Notes under the pieces: generated by a model
Seen by the model: only the letters and a program-made list of their open reading frames with translations
Databases searched by the model: none
Told to the model about the DNA's origin: nothing
From: Breviolum minutum Mf 1.05b.01
Taxonomy: Eukaryota > Sar > Dinophyceae > Suessiales > Symbiodiniaceae
DNA length: 64,000 bases
Reading direction: 5' to 3'
Assembly (NCBI GenBank): GCA_000507305.1
Contig: DF241567.1
Location: forward strand, 1-64,000
Shown: one piece after another, positions 24,901 through 34,156 of the stretch
How the letters are laid out: each line of letters starts with the position of its first letter
Numbering within the stretch: the first letter of the stretch is position 1
Position numbers and translations under genes: made by a program

Positions 24901-26497
24901 GTGCTCAACGCTTGGTGGCACGTGGCACCACATTGGGTGATGACGGCTGGCACTTTAGCCATGACATGAGGCCGGAAGTTTTTGGAGTTGAAGTTTTGAG
25001 ACATAAGGATCCATGTATGGGGTTTATGTACCCTACATTTACACATTGACATGATAATCAACCAAAAATGCTACGGTAAATATACCAAAAAAGATGGATC
25101 GTTCGAAAGGTCCAAAGGGTGAAATCTCAGAGGTTCCACATGGAGCAAAATTCCCCTCAAAAAGGCCATGGCGTCGTTGGGTGGTTTCCAGCATGGAAGT
25201 TACCCGGTAGTCCTGCAGGTTAAATAGCCCCAGCCTTTCATACTACACGGAAGAGCAGGTTCGGTTGGAAAATTGGGTGGAAAATTGGGGGATGTAAGTT
25301 GGAAAAAAACCAGCTGCAGGTGTGATGTAAGTTGGTGATTTTTCAGGGTACCGGGGATACCACGATTCTGCACAGTGATGTTGCTGACGATCCGTCTAGG
25401 TTGGTCCTTGGTCCTCTAGTCAATACGGTATCCACCCGACTAAGGGGTTGTATAGCTGGACATGGAGATTGTGAAATACTGGGTGGTGGAGTTTTTTGTT
25501 TTCACCCCTATTTGGGGAAGATTCCCATTTTGACTAGTATTTTTCAAAGGGGTTGAAACCACCAACTAGAATAGGTCTTGGTGATTTTGGAAAGAACACC
25601 AGGAACAACAACTTGGCAGGTTTTGCATCCGCTGTTCTGAACATTGAATGAAGTCAGAGCGATTCAGATTCTTCGGAAAGATCGATTCCAAGATGGAAGG
25701 TCTTGTTATATTCAATTTTTTATTCAAATTCAGCATGTTTATTCTCATATTGGTTCTCACAATTAGCTTATGCTCATATTCATAATCATCTTCATCATCG
25801 TCATCTTCATCATCTTCATAGACAATCCATATCCCTTTGCATACACCCTTTTTCACCCTCATCCCAGTTGTTTCAAGGGCAACCAGTCGTTGCGCTTTTG
25901 CCATCCGAGGTGCTGGCACTCCTGCGCCACATTGACCGGCCATGCTTGTTGATAGAGGCGCAGCAGGAAAGCAGCGAAATGAAACCAGCGGAATGAAACC
26001 ATGAATACATATTTTTTGTGGCTTGGAACTTGGGAGATTGAAATTGCCATGGTTCAACTCAGATTTTTCTGATTCAACTTGACATGAGATGTTTGACAAA
26101 AACAGACACTTTTGCTGATTCAAAGGGTGCTGGGAAGAGTCCTTTTTGAGGGTCTTAAAGGTAAAGATACACAGACACTCACACACCGAAGATCACGTAT
26201 CCATAGAATCTCCAACAAATGTGTCATGTATTGATGTTTTCTCTCTCTCTCTCTCTCTCCCTCTCTGTATATTTACATATAGATATATATGTTCCAGGTT
26301 CCCGGGTCCCCCCCCACCCATATATATATATATATATATCAAATTAAATTTGATATATAATATATATAATATATAGATGTATCTACATACCTACATCCCA
26401 TTCCTCCCCATCCATCTTATCTGGACCTTGATCCAGGCCGAAGGGCCACATGCATGGCCAAGAGATGCGAAATGGTGGGAAGCTCGTGGCATGGCTG
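18947..26497 (+). CDS. Alpha/beta-hydrolase, serine hydrolase-like (partial model)
   Basis: Exons supported by motif: 18947-19015 ([17 protein letters not shown]), 19674-19755 (AWGINSQ..., then [15 protein letters not shown], the HGW oxyanion-type motif), 20704-20801 ([16 protein letters not shown]), 21119-21185 ([13 protein letters not shown]), 23935-23970 ([12 protein letters not shown]), 24867-24977 ([26 protein letters not shown]), 25910-25957 ([16 protein letters not shown]) and 26437-26497 ([20 protein letters not shown]). The order matches the canonical fold. The pairs 20801/21119, 23970/24867 and 25957/26437 join in frame only with GC donors. The nucleophile-elbow exon (G-x-S-x-G), the catalytic His exon and the stop were not found, so activity is unproven. 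Nearest known family: SERHL-type hydrolases. Confidence 0.75.
19016..19673. other. Intron of the hydrolase gene
   Basis: Starts at donor CAG|GTGGAT and ends at acceptor aacttccag|G. It contains the fold-back at 19083-19194, TA-rich tracts, and a gtttgtttgtttgttt tract at about 19509-19530. The upstream exon frame would stay open into the fold-back and stop there (TAA at about 19093) if the intron were not removed. Confidence 0.55.
19083..19194. mobile_element. MITE-like fold-back, GTGTTTCC...GGTACC family, copy 1
   Basis: The left arm tgggtgtttcctaaaatggt ggtaccc pairs with the right arm ggggtaccaccatttaagga aac. Related copies lie at 31173-31280 and 43681-43803. All have GTGTTTC ends and internal GGTACC. 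The spurious peptide VSENx[11 protein letters not shown] encoded by such repeats is one I recall from Symbiodinium gene predictions. Confidence 0.75.
19756..20703. other. Hydrolase intron region
   Basis: No supported exon, although phase requires one more small exon between 19755 and 20704. It contains a cacacacacacaga tract at about 20377 and several overlapping open frames around 20170-20520 without splice support. Confidence 0.4.
21186..23934. other. Hydrolase intron region; candidate exon near 23540-23633
   Basis: The missing nucleophile exon should lie here but I could not find a G-x-S-x-G codon run with splice edges. A frame reading [18 protein letters not shown] then AAAVER ends at donor GAGAG|GTAGCC (23633) and may be an exon. 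A minus-strand frame is equally open there. TA microsatellites occur at 22405-22425 and 22780-22850. Confidence 0.35.
21802..21903. mobile_element. MITE-like fold-back, GGTGGTTTCA family, copy 3 (diverged)
   Basis: Begins ctaggtggtggtttgaaata and ends ggggtggttcaaccactaac. The internal tatttggggaagatg block is conserved. It is the most diverged of the five copies. Confidence 0.65.
25478..25569. mobile_element. MITE-like fold-back, GGTGGTTTCA family, copy 4
   Basis: Begins actgggtggtggag and ends ggggttgaaaccaccaacta g. The internal ttttcacccctatttgggga block is shared with copies 2 and 5. Confidence 0.75.
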
Positions 26498-27155
26498 GTA
26501 ACCACACACAGCAACCGCCAAGTTTGGTGAGGTTGCATCGTTTTTTCGTTGGTTGGTGGGTGATTGGGGGGGGGAATGAGTTTTTTTTTTTCGAAACCAA
26601 ACATGATGTTTCAAAATTTGAAAGTGACCAGTGGGATAGGACACACTTTGGGGAGTGCCAACCAGCAGGATGCCTTTCCTAATGCTCTAATTCAGATTAT
26701 GCTCTACTTGTTGGCAGTCATAGCGAAACTCTCCATAACAAATGCAGCTTTCNTTGATATATAATATATATAATATATAGATGTATCTACATACCTACAT
26801 CCCATTCCTCCCCATCCATCTTATCTGGACCTTGATCCAGGCCGAAGGGCCACATGCATGGCCAAGAGATGCGAAATGGTGGGAAGCTCGTGGCATGGCT
26901 GGTAACCACACACAGCAACCGCCAAGTTTGGTGAGGTTGCATCGTTTTTTCGTTGGTTGGTGGGTGATTGGGGGGGGGAATGAGTTTTTTTTTTCGAAAC
27001 CAAACATGATGTTTCAAAATTTGAAAGTGACCAGTGGGATAGGACACACTTTGGGGAGTGCCAACCAGCAGGATGCCTTTCCTAATGCTCTAATTCAGAT
27101 TATGCTCTACTTGTTGGCAGTCATAGCGAAACTCTCCATAACAAATGCAGCTTTC
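26350..27155. repeat. About 403-bp duplication around a single N (assembly join)
   Basis: 26350-26752 and 26754-27155 are the same sequence except for one base in a T run (11 versus 10 T), with a single N at 26753. The pattern is that of unmerged overlapping contig ends. The copy contains a hydrolase exon (26437-26497 and again 26841-26901), so gene models will duplicate this exon in error. Confidence 0.85.
26841..26901 (+). pseudogene. Artefactual second copy of the hydrolase exon
   Basis: Identical to exon 26437-26497 (acceptor cttgatccag|G, donor GGCTG|GTAACC). It lies in the duplicated segment after the single N and is probably an assembly artefact, not an exon duplication. Confidence 0.65.
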
Positions 27156-28613
27156 TTAGACAGAAAATGCACACCAGCCAGCCACGTTAGATACACGAAG
27201 GATTTTGGCTTAGGTGTGTGGTGGCTGACGAAGTTGCAAGGCAAGCCATGAAAGAAAATCATCGATACACTCAGGATCAACTAACATAGCAACAGCAATT
27301 TTGAAATATATTTGCCAGGAAAGATGGGTAAAAAAGGATTCCATGGCAAACTGTTCGTTTACAGGGAGGTTACCCCTTCCGGAATTTGGGGAAACCGCCG
27401 CCGCTTCCGTGATCTAAGGAAAGTTAGCCATCCGCGGGTTGCAAAGCCGACCGCTGCCGGGTGGACATCATTTGCACTTAGATGAGGTGTCAAGTCTTAG
27501 GGCGAAATTGCAGTGAAACAATGTAGAAATTGATGTATATATATATATCTATACATATAATATCGTCACACGCCCTAGAACCAACCAAAACAGAATAGAT
27601 ATGCATATGATGGGTGATCATATGTATATACATACTTATGTCATATGCATCAAATTCGTTTTATTATTTTTTGAAACTTCTTTGTATACTATTTCGGGGG
27701 GAAGCCTTGATAGTAGCTGGTTGATAGTTCACAGCATTTGTCAGTCACATTTCACTTGTAACGGTGGCCGAGATTGCCTCCGATGCAATGGTTGGACATG
27801 TTTTACGCTGATTCTTCAACTGAGCAGTGACCAAAATTCTGGTAATTTGCTGTATATATGTATATATAGGGGATGAAATACTACCCAGTTATTTAGGGAT
27901 TATAAGAGGCCATTTTCAGGATCCCTATTAACCAAGCAGTAAATGTCATCAGGGTTTTGTTGACGTTGCTCAACCGGCGACTTCCAAGAACAGCTTCCAT
28001 CCATCCCAATGACACGGGGGGCGCGTTTCAGACTGTGGATCCATTTCTGGGACATTCATGGCTTTACAGTCCCCAAAACCAACAGCAAAAGTGCCTGAAA
28101 ATAGGCCAGGCGAAACCCCCAAAAGGAAAGGATCGTCTTCCAGTCCCAGCAATTTTGGAGGGTCAAACTAACATAGCCATGGTTCAAAAAACCCACCCTT
28201 TTTGATGTTATTTACCAGGAAAAACGAGGGATTTTCGACCCATGGTTTTTGCCATTTGCTGTTACTTTCCGGGAAGGTTCACGTTGCCAGGATACGTCTC
28301 AACGCTGCAGTGAGGAAGTTGTAGCCTTCTTCCAGGAGCTGTTTGCTTGAACTCAGTGGCGATGGTGTGGATGATACGAGAAAAGGATCTACCAAGTGGA
28401 CCCCCGGGTAGCAGTCAGAAGTAGGCTTGTTGTAACTCCATTTTATACGCTGAAGTAGGGAAAAATATAATCCCAGTTACCCATTCATTTCAAGACATTT
28501 GTAGATATGTGTAAGGGTTATAACGACTCATTTATAACGATCGTAGGGGCCCACTTTGTAGGTTTATTTGTGGCTTCCTTTTATGTACGTGTATTCTGTG
28601 AGGGTCGTTACTA
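27156..28613. other. No supported gene; possible hydrolase 3' exons
   Basis: A basic frame at about 27370-27470 (GNRRRFRDLRKVSHPRVAK) has an AG|G-type start but no clear donor. A 60-codon minus-strand frame lies at 27970-28152. I did not find the expected hydrolase His motif. TA microsatellites occur at 27534-27560 and 27850-27870. Confidence 0.35.
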
Positions 28614-28716
28614 CTGTTGATGGAAGAAATCCGGCCAACCACCTGAGTTGTATAAAACCTTGTAAATAATGGGATAGACTACCTATCAACTGGTGCAGGA
28701 TTTCTTCCATCAACAG
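28614..28716. mobile_element. MITE-like fold-back, CTGTTGATGGAAGAAATCC family, copy 1
   Basis: The left end ctgttgatggaagaaatcc is the reverse complement of the right end ggatttcttccatcaacag. The internal caccttgtaaataatgggat-type block is shared with 31537-31627 and, more loosely, 56092-56213. Confidence 0.8.
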
Positions 28717-28785
28717 CATGACTATATGGATGGTTTCCCTTTGATACTTTCCCTTCAAGACTCAAGATCTTAGCTTCCTGCGAGC

Positions 28786-28977
28786 TTGACCACGGCAGTG
28801 GCACAAAACTGCTTAGCTTTATCGCATCACTTGGGAAGACACTTGAGTTGTCGCCCCAAAAAGACCAAGCGTGAGAAGGTGTTGTTGGTTGTTGCTGCTA
28901 TTGCCATTGGCTCCATATCTTTCCTGAAACTCATTCCGGCCAGGAGCAAGCTTCTGAACAGCAGTGGGATGAAGTAG
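28786..28977 (+). CDS. Terminal exon with one predicted membrane helix
   Basis: An open frame through TAG at about 28975 encodes LSHHLGRHLSCRPKKTKREK, then a hydrophobic stretch VLLVVAAIAIGSISFLKLI, then PARSKLLNSSGMK. The basic segment followed by a 19-residue hydrophobic run suggests a membrane anchor near the C terminus. The start lacks an ATG and is probably an exon edge (acceptor ttcctgcgag or cggcag). A GT at the end (ATGAA|GTAGAG) leaves open that it continues. Not recognised. Confidence 0.4.
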   Translation: MTTAVAQNCLALSHHLGRHLSCRPKKTKREKVLLVVAAIAIGSISFLKLIPARSKLLNSSGMK

Positions 28978-29250
28978 AGCTCAGCGCATCAGACATGCAG
29001 TGAAAAACAGCATCTCATGCTTAGGGCCCTGGCGTGAACACTTTGCTGAACCTATGAGAGTTGCGTACTGCAATTGCTCCAAACTCCATTGTTGGCATGA
29101 ATAATACATACACATAATTGCAGGACACAATCAAAAAAAACATGGCCATCTAGATTCTATTGATCTACTAAGATCTCCTGAGTCAAGCCTAAAATCTATC
29201 GATTCCAAGTCTATGTCTAGAGTTTTTTGTCCAATAATTCGAACCTGCCA

Positions 29251-29320
29251 GGTGTCGCCAGCCAAAAGCGTTTCTGGCATTGTGGCAGGCCTGGGAGCGG
29301 GAACTTACCTAAAAGATCAT
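29251..29320 (+). CDS. Internal exon, perhaps of a membrane enzyme
   Basis: Acceptor gaacctgccag|G and donor ATCATG|GTGAGG. The frame is VSPAKSVSGIVAGLGAGTYL then KDHG. The SP-x-K-[ST]-x-x-G-x-x-x-G pattern recalls the SPKKTWEG block of phosphatidate cytidylyltransferases, but one block is not enough to name it. It lies 270 bases after the TM exon at 28786-28977, and the two could belong to neighbouring or the same genes. Confidence 0.35.
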
Positions 29321-29969
29321 GGTGAGGAAATTTGGAGTGATTTTTTTGCAAATTCTGATTTCCCTCCCTCCCCCCCCCAAAAAAAAGGGTGGATTATTAA
29401 GACGATTAATTGATATCAATTAGATAATTAGACTATATGATTCGTTAGGAATTTTTGTCCCCCCAAGAAACGCTTTTGAATCATTCAGGAAACAAATTCG
29501 GCAAAAAGATGAAATATGATACGAGAGTTTGAGAGCTGATTCAGCCGCCAAACGTGTTTCAAATTGGTCCCTGAATGTGGTACTGCCATAGGTGGATGTG
29601 AATTCTTAGATTTTTGTTTGGAGGATGTGGATTCTTTTTACTTTTGAGACTTTTTTGGGAAATTCCGAAAAAACATCTAGCTTTGGATGGCAATCAAAAT
29701 GTAAAAAAAAGCAGTACAAAGTGTACATCCAAGCACCCTCCGAACATCTTGGAGCACATCGCTTGGATGAATATGATTTGAACATTCATTCACCCTTCAT
29801 CACCCAAACCTGGAACCGGATTTGTTGAGTTTTGTTGTTTGGTGCCCCGATTCGAACGTTTCAACAAACCAATCCGCCAGGAAACGTTGTTCCTTCTTCA
29901 GGCGACTGGAAAGGGGGGGGAAGGAGACATCTTTAGTGGTTTGAGGTGTCAAGGTAACGGTAACACATG

Positions 29970-30052
29970 ACACCCTGGAAGATGAACATGGAACCTCCAA
30001 ATCATCAATTTACCTCCATGATTATGTTCCAGCCGTTAATCTTCACGGGTGT
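29970..30052. mobile_element. MITE-like fold-back, ACACCCTGGAAGAT family
   Basis: The left end acaccctggaagatgaacat ggaac pairs with the right end gttccagccgttaatcttca cgggtgt. Closely related to 53582-53695. Confidence 0.55.
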
Positions 30053-30318
30053 TTCACACCATTTCTTTCTTTACGTGTTTCTAGATATCATTGGCTTATT
30101 AATAGATTTTGATTTCTCCCTCAAAATTGTATCCTACTACTCACCTTTCCTGAAGTTCCCTTTTGAAAATAATTCCTTGAACCGTGATGTTGAGTCGTCC
30201 TTAAGTCATGAACAGTCATGAGTCATCTTTTGCCTTAGCGTTTCTTACATTTTTTGTCATGAATCACCATCCAGCTACTTTTTTTGGTTGCTTTGTCCAG
30301 AGATGGATCTATTAAACC

Positions 30319-30462
30319 ATGATATCTACAAAAATCCATGACAAACCCCAAACGCGGCACCACCAATATGCCACGGAAGCACCCGATTCGAAATCCCATG
30401 GAACTTCTCAAGTCGAATTGAAGTCGGCCGAGGCCCGACCACATGTAAAAATTGTGAAATAA
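30319..30462 (+). CDS. 47-codon open frame, possible terminal exon
   Basis: ATG at 30319, TAA at 30460-30462. The frame reads MISTKIHDKPQTRHHQYATE, APDSKSHGTSQVELKSAEAR, PHVKIVK. Composition is protein-like and charged. It could be the last exon of a plus-strand gene upstream. No family recognised. Confidence 0.3.
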   Translation: MISTKIHDKPQTRHHQYATEAPDSKSHGTSQVELKSAEARPHVKIVK

Positions 30463-31172
30463 AAACCAGGCATTAAACTACAAAGCTATGTGATTTATTG
30501 ATGATGACTAGTTATGGACATTTTACAGCATTTTACTTTTTTAAAAAACAATGTGTGGTAGTAAAAACACGGCATTCAACTACCAATATGTATATAATCA
30601 CAGATCAATAGTTGTTTCAAAATTTAGTCTCTACAAAATTTCCAAGTTTCGTTTATCAAACTCCAAGATTTGTTTCTTCAAAGAAGAACCACACAAGTGA
30701 AAAGCATCCTGAAAAGGAACACCCACGGAATTTTGCTGTTTCACCACCTAACCTCACGTAAAATCAAAAAAGGTGCAAGATCAAGGTAGCCGGTAGGATG
30801 ACAACTGGCCATTTTCGTGCAGATCAGAACCCCGAGCAGTGGCTAGTTATATAAGTTTCTTTGATTTTTTCCACCATCTTGGTGCTTTTAGCACCTTTAT
30901 GACTATGTACAGTAGCTATAACTTGTCTATCACATCTCTATCTAAAAATTGTTGATCTATCTCAAAAAATTGTCTATTATATCTATATCCATATATCTAA
31001 CCTATAGATGGTAGTACCACTCCAAGAAATCATTGGTGAAGCAACTGTGTTGGTCAGGTACGTTTCACACCTAGAGAAGCTGTCGAGCAAGGTTTGGTGG
31101 CAACGCTTTGATGCTTGGCGTTGCAGCAATGGGTTTGGTGGTGTCACATTCAGGTTTGTCCTCCAAAAAAAC

Positions 31173-31280
31173 ATGTGGGTGTTTCCAAAAACAGGGGTAC
31201 CCCAAAATGGATGGTTTATAATGGAAAGAACTTTTAAAATGGATGATTTGGGGGTACCCCTATTTTCCGAAACATCCATG
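31173..31280. mobile_element. MITE-like fold-back, GTGTTTCC...GGTACC family, copy 2
   Basis: The left arm tgggtgtttccaaaaacagg ggtacccc pairs with the right arm ggggtacccctattttccga aacatcca. Reverse-strand reading gives the VSENRGTP-type peptide. Confidence 0.8.
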
Positions 31281-31536
31281 TACCATTTGTGCTTCAATAA
31301 TCTTAAACACGGCTTTTTCATCGCTCCTATTTTGGGCAAGATGCAAGGTTTCATTGACTTCGGATTGAGTTATGCTGGAAAACTACCAAGGAAAAAACTC
31401 AAAGACTGTTTTTTCCCCCATGCGTGAGGTTTTGAGGTGGTATTATTGGTGAGTTTCAAAATGATTGCTGTGTTTACTTGAAGACAAACAGCTGTTTCAC
31501 AAAGCACCTGCGCCGGAAAAAGAAAGATCCAAGCTG

Positions 31537-31627
31537 CTGTTGATGGAAGAAATCCTGTACCACCCGGAATGTATAGAACCTTGTAAATAATGGGATAAAC
31601 TACCAACAGGATTTCTTCCATCAACAG
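31537..31627. mobile_element. MITE-like fold-back, CTGTTGATGGAAGAAATCC family, copy 2
   Basis: The ends ctgttgatggaagaaatcc and ggatttcttccatcaacag are perfect inverted repeats. The internal block accttgtaaataatgggata matches copy 1. It lies about 170 bases outside the left end of the large inverted-repeat element. Confidence 0.85.
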
Positions 31628-31798
31628 TATGATTTGAAGTCCAAGAATCCCAGGATGATTTTGTCTTGGTGAAAGATCGCGGATTCCTGGCCGATGACTT
31701 ATTGCAGGTTGGGGATGGGGTGTTGGGTCACGACATGGACTCAGAAGATCCAGCAATTGCAGATATATATAATATATATATTGTCTAGAGTCTAGGTT

Positions 31799-32043
31799 CA
31801 AGACTCCTGTGACTTGAAAGGCCCAAACAGTGCACGATGCAACGTACGTATCTGTGGACGTGTGGACGCACGTGCCGGACGTGCTCGCGAGCGTGCGCGC
31901 GTACGTGCGAGCGAGCGTGCCCGTGGGCAAGCAAGCGTGAACGTACGTGCGAGCGAACAGAATGCACGTGCAAGCGAACATGCACGTGCGCAAGCAATAT
32001 TGCGAACGCGCGTGCAAGCATACGGACATGCATGTGGTGAACA
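31799..32043 (+). repeat. Left inverted terminal repeat, GCGAGCG-rich
   Basis: Begins caagactcctgtgacttgaa and continues as alternating purine-pyrimidine GC-rich units (gtgcgagcgagcgtg, gcgcgcgtacgtgcg), ending acatgcatgtggtgaac. Units are imperfect 4-8 bp repeats. Alternating Pu/Py stretches of this kind favour Z-DNA. Confidence 0.65.
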
Positions 32044-32524
32044 GTTCCAATGTGCAATTCCAAAGATCTAAGAGAACAGAATAAACACAAAACAGTCACA
32101 GCCACGCGCATGAATCTGGATAGTCAACACTTAAACATACATATATCGTCATATTATGGAAAAATAATTTAGATGAAATTATCTAAATCATTGTGACCAA
32201 TGACTCATGACTCATATCAAATGCCGCACTGCCTCACATATCTGAAATTTGACACCGAATTTGCTAACAATTTTCTGAGACAGAAATCAGAAGGATCATC
32301 GACTATGACTTAAACTGCATGATTTTTTCAGCGCCAGGGCCAAGTCCAAATCATTCGAGTGTTGCGACCGTGGCCATTCAAGAGCCCAATCACAAATGCT
32401 CACGCAAAAGAAAGCATTCAAGCTTTGCTGGCATGAGCTGGCTCCAAACTGTACATGCAGGGCTCCCTGTGCTTAGTCTCAGTCTTGCACTGGACATAGA
32501 TTCCCGCATTCAGCATTCATTCAA

Positions 32525-33891
32525 TCATGGAGTTGCGTTTCGGGCACTGAGTTTGCATGTGCTTGCAACTAAATCATCGATTTCATCATTCTCGGAGCGT
32601 TCAGATTCGGTAGTGTAGCGAATGCTGCACAGCAAGCTGAACACAACAGCGCTGACCACATTTCCGGAAAACCTGTTTTTTGGCCACAAAGGGGATCAAG
32701 CCAAAAAATCTGGCTCACATTCACATGTTTGTAAGAAATCACAGATTGAAAAATCAAATGCCAAAAGTCAACCATGAATAATTGAATCAAACCCGATCCC
32801 GTTTGTGTCAAGCAACGCATTCCCGGCCAATTGTCCCAATTGGTTCTCGCTGAAATCCTGTAAGACTTCTTCAGGATAGGAAAGCCCTTGGCAGCGTAGT
32901 AATTCCCGCCCCAACAAAGGCCGTTGCTTCGCGAAACTCCAAGCGACTGTGCGGGGTAGTATGACTGGCAGGGAGTTCCCGCCAGTTGCGTATCTGTTTG
33001 CGCTATGGTAAATGTCAGCGAACTTGATGTTCTTTTTCAGGCGATACTTTTCATCAGCCGCAAATGCGACCACCTGCAACGCAACAATGTTTACGAAGAA
33101 CCAATCCAATTACGTTAAAAACAAAATAATTATTGTGAGACCGACCAATGATTGCCAATGATAATGATAAGTGATAAGAATAATTAATAATAAAAATAAT
33201 CATAATAATTATTATAATAAAAGAAAAATAATAAAAATAAAAAGTAAGTATCAGTATAAGGCGAAGACTTGTCAAAATTCAGACTATTCACATAGAAAGG
33301 TGCCACACATCATGCGCAAAACAGGAGTCTCAGCTGCTGATGAGAAAACTGCCTGCGTCAGTTCATGTAATGCCATGAGAACCGGGCTCTGGGACAAGGA
33401 AGTCAAATTCACAAGCGGACGGGCGGCAGGATCCTTGTGCAACCAAAGTTCCTCTTCCTGTGTTTTGAAGAGCCAGTACATGTACCTTTCCAAAGCACCA
33501 GTGGCCACAACGGAAATGAACGTTTCTGTCAGGCTCTGCGGCCGTTCAATGTAGAGGCAAGCTTTCTTCGCACGGACACCTTCCACTTTGCTTGGTTGAA
33601 TGTCAGGTACAACAAATGCAGCTCCGTGATCAGCTGCGCACGCCGGGTCGTCAGACGCCTCCACAATATCTGCTGACAAAGAATTTAGCAACGCAGCCAT
33701 GCTCTTTCCGTGAATGTTCTGCTTCTTTGAAGATCTGAACATTGCGAGGAAGCAGCGCTGAAAGATGCCATGACAAGCGAAAGCCGCCCTCAGCCACATC
33801 GTCTGTTGACTCTATCGTATACTAAATGACGCGCGCTATTGCAGGCAGTTGCTTGCCTCGCGGCTGTGCTTGAAAGTTGTACATTGTTGTC

Positions 33892-33927
<36 letters not shown>

Positions 33928-34119
33928 CGTCGTTGTTGTTGTTGCTGCTGCTGCTACTAATCAGAACTGTATGACAAAAAACATAAAGGAATTGGAAGTA
34001 GTCAAAACAATAGTCGAGGCATAGTCATGAGCCACAGTCATACTGTCATACTAATATTACATTTCATAATCCTCGGGTCTCCTCACATATGAAGCACCAC
34101 GGTAGTAGAAGTAGTAGTC

Positions 34120-34156
<37 letters not shown>

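Noticed and set aside
29251-29320. Firm naming as phosphatidate cytidylyltransferase
   Set aside because: Only one short SP-x-K-like block supports it. The rest of the signature is not visible.
31814-32111. Arg/Ala/Ser-rich or His/Val/Arg-rich frames over the left inverted repeat
   Set aside because: All frames are open because the GC-rich array lacks A/T stops. The right arm (40406-40743) gives the same artefact.
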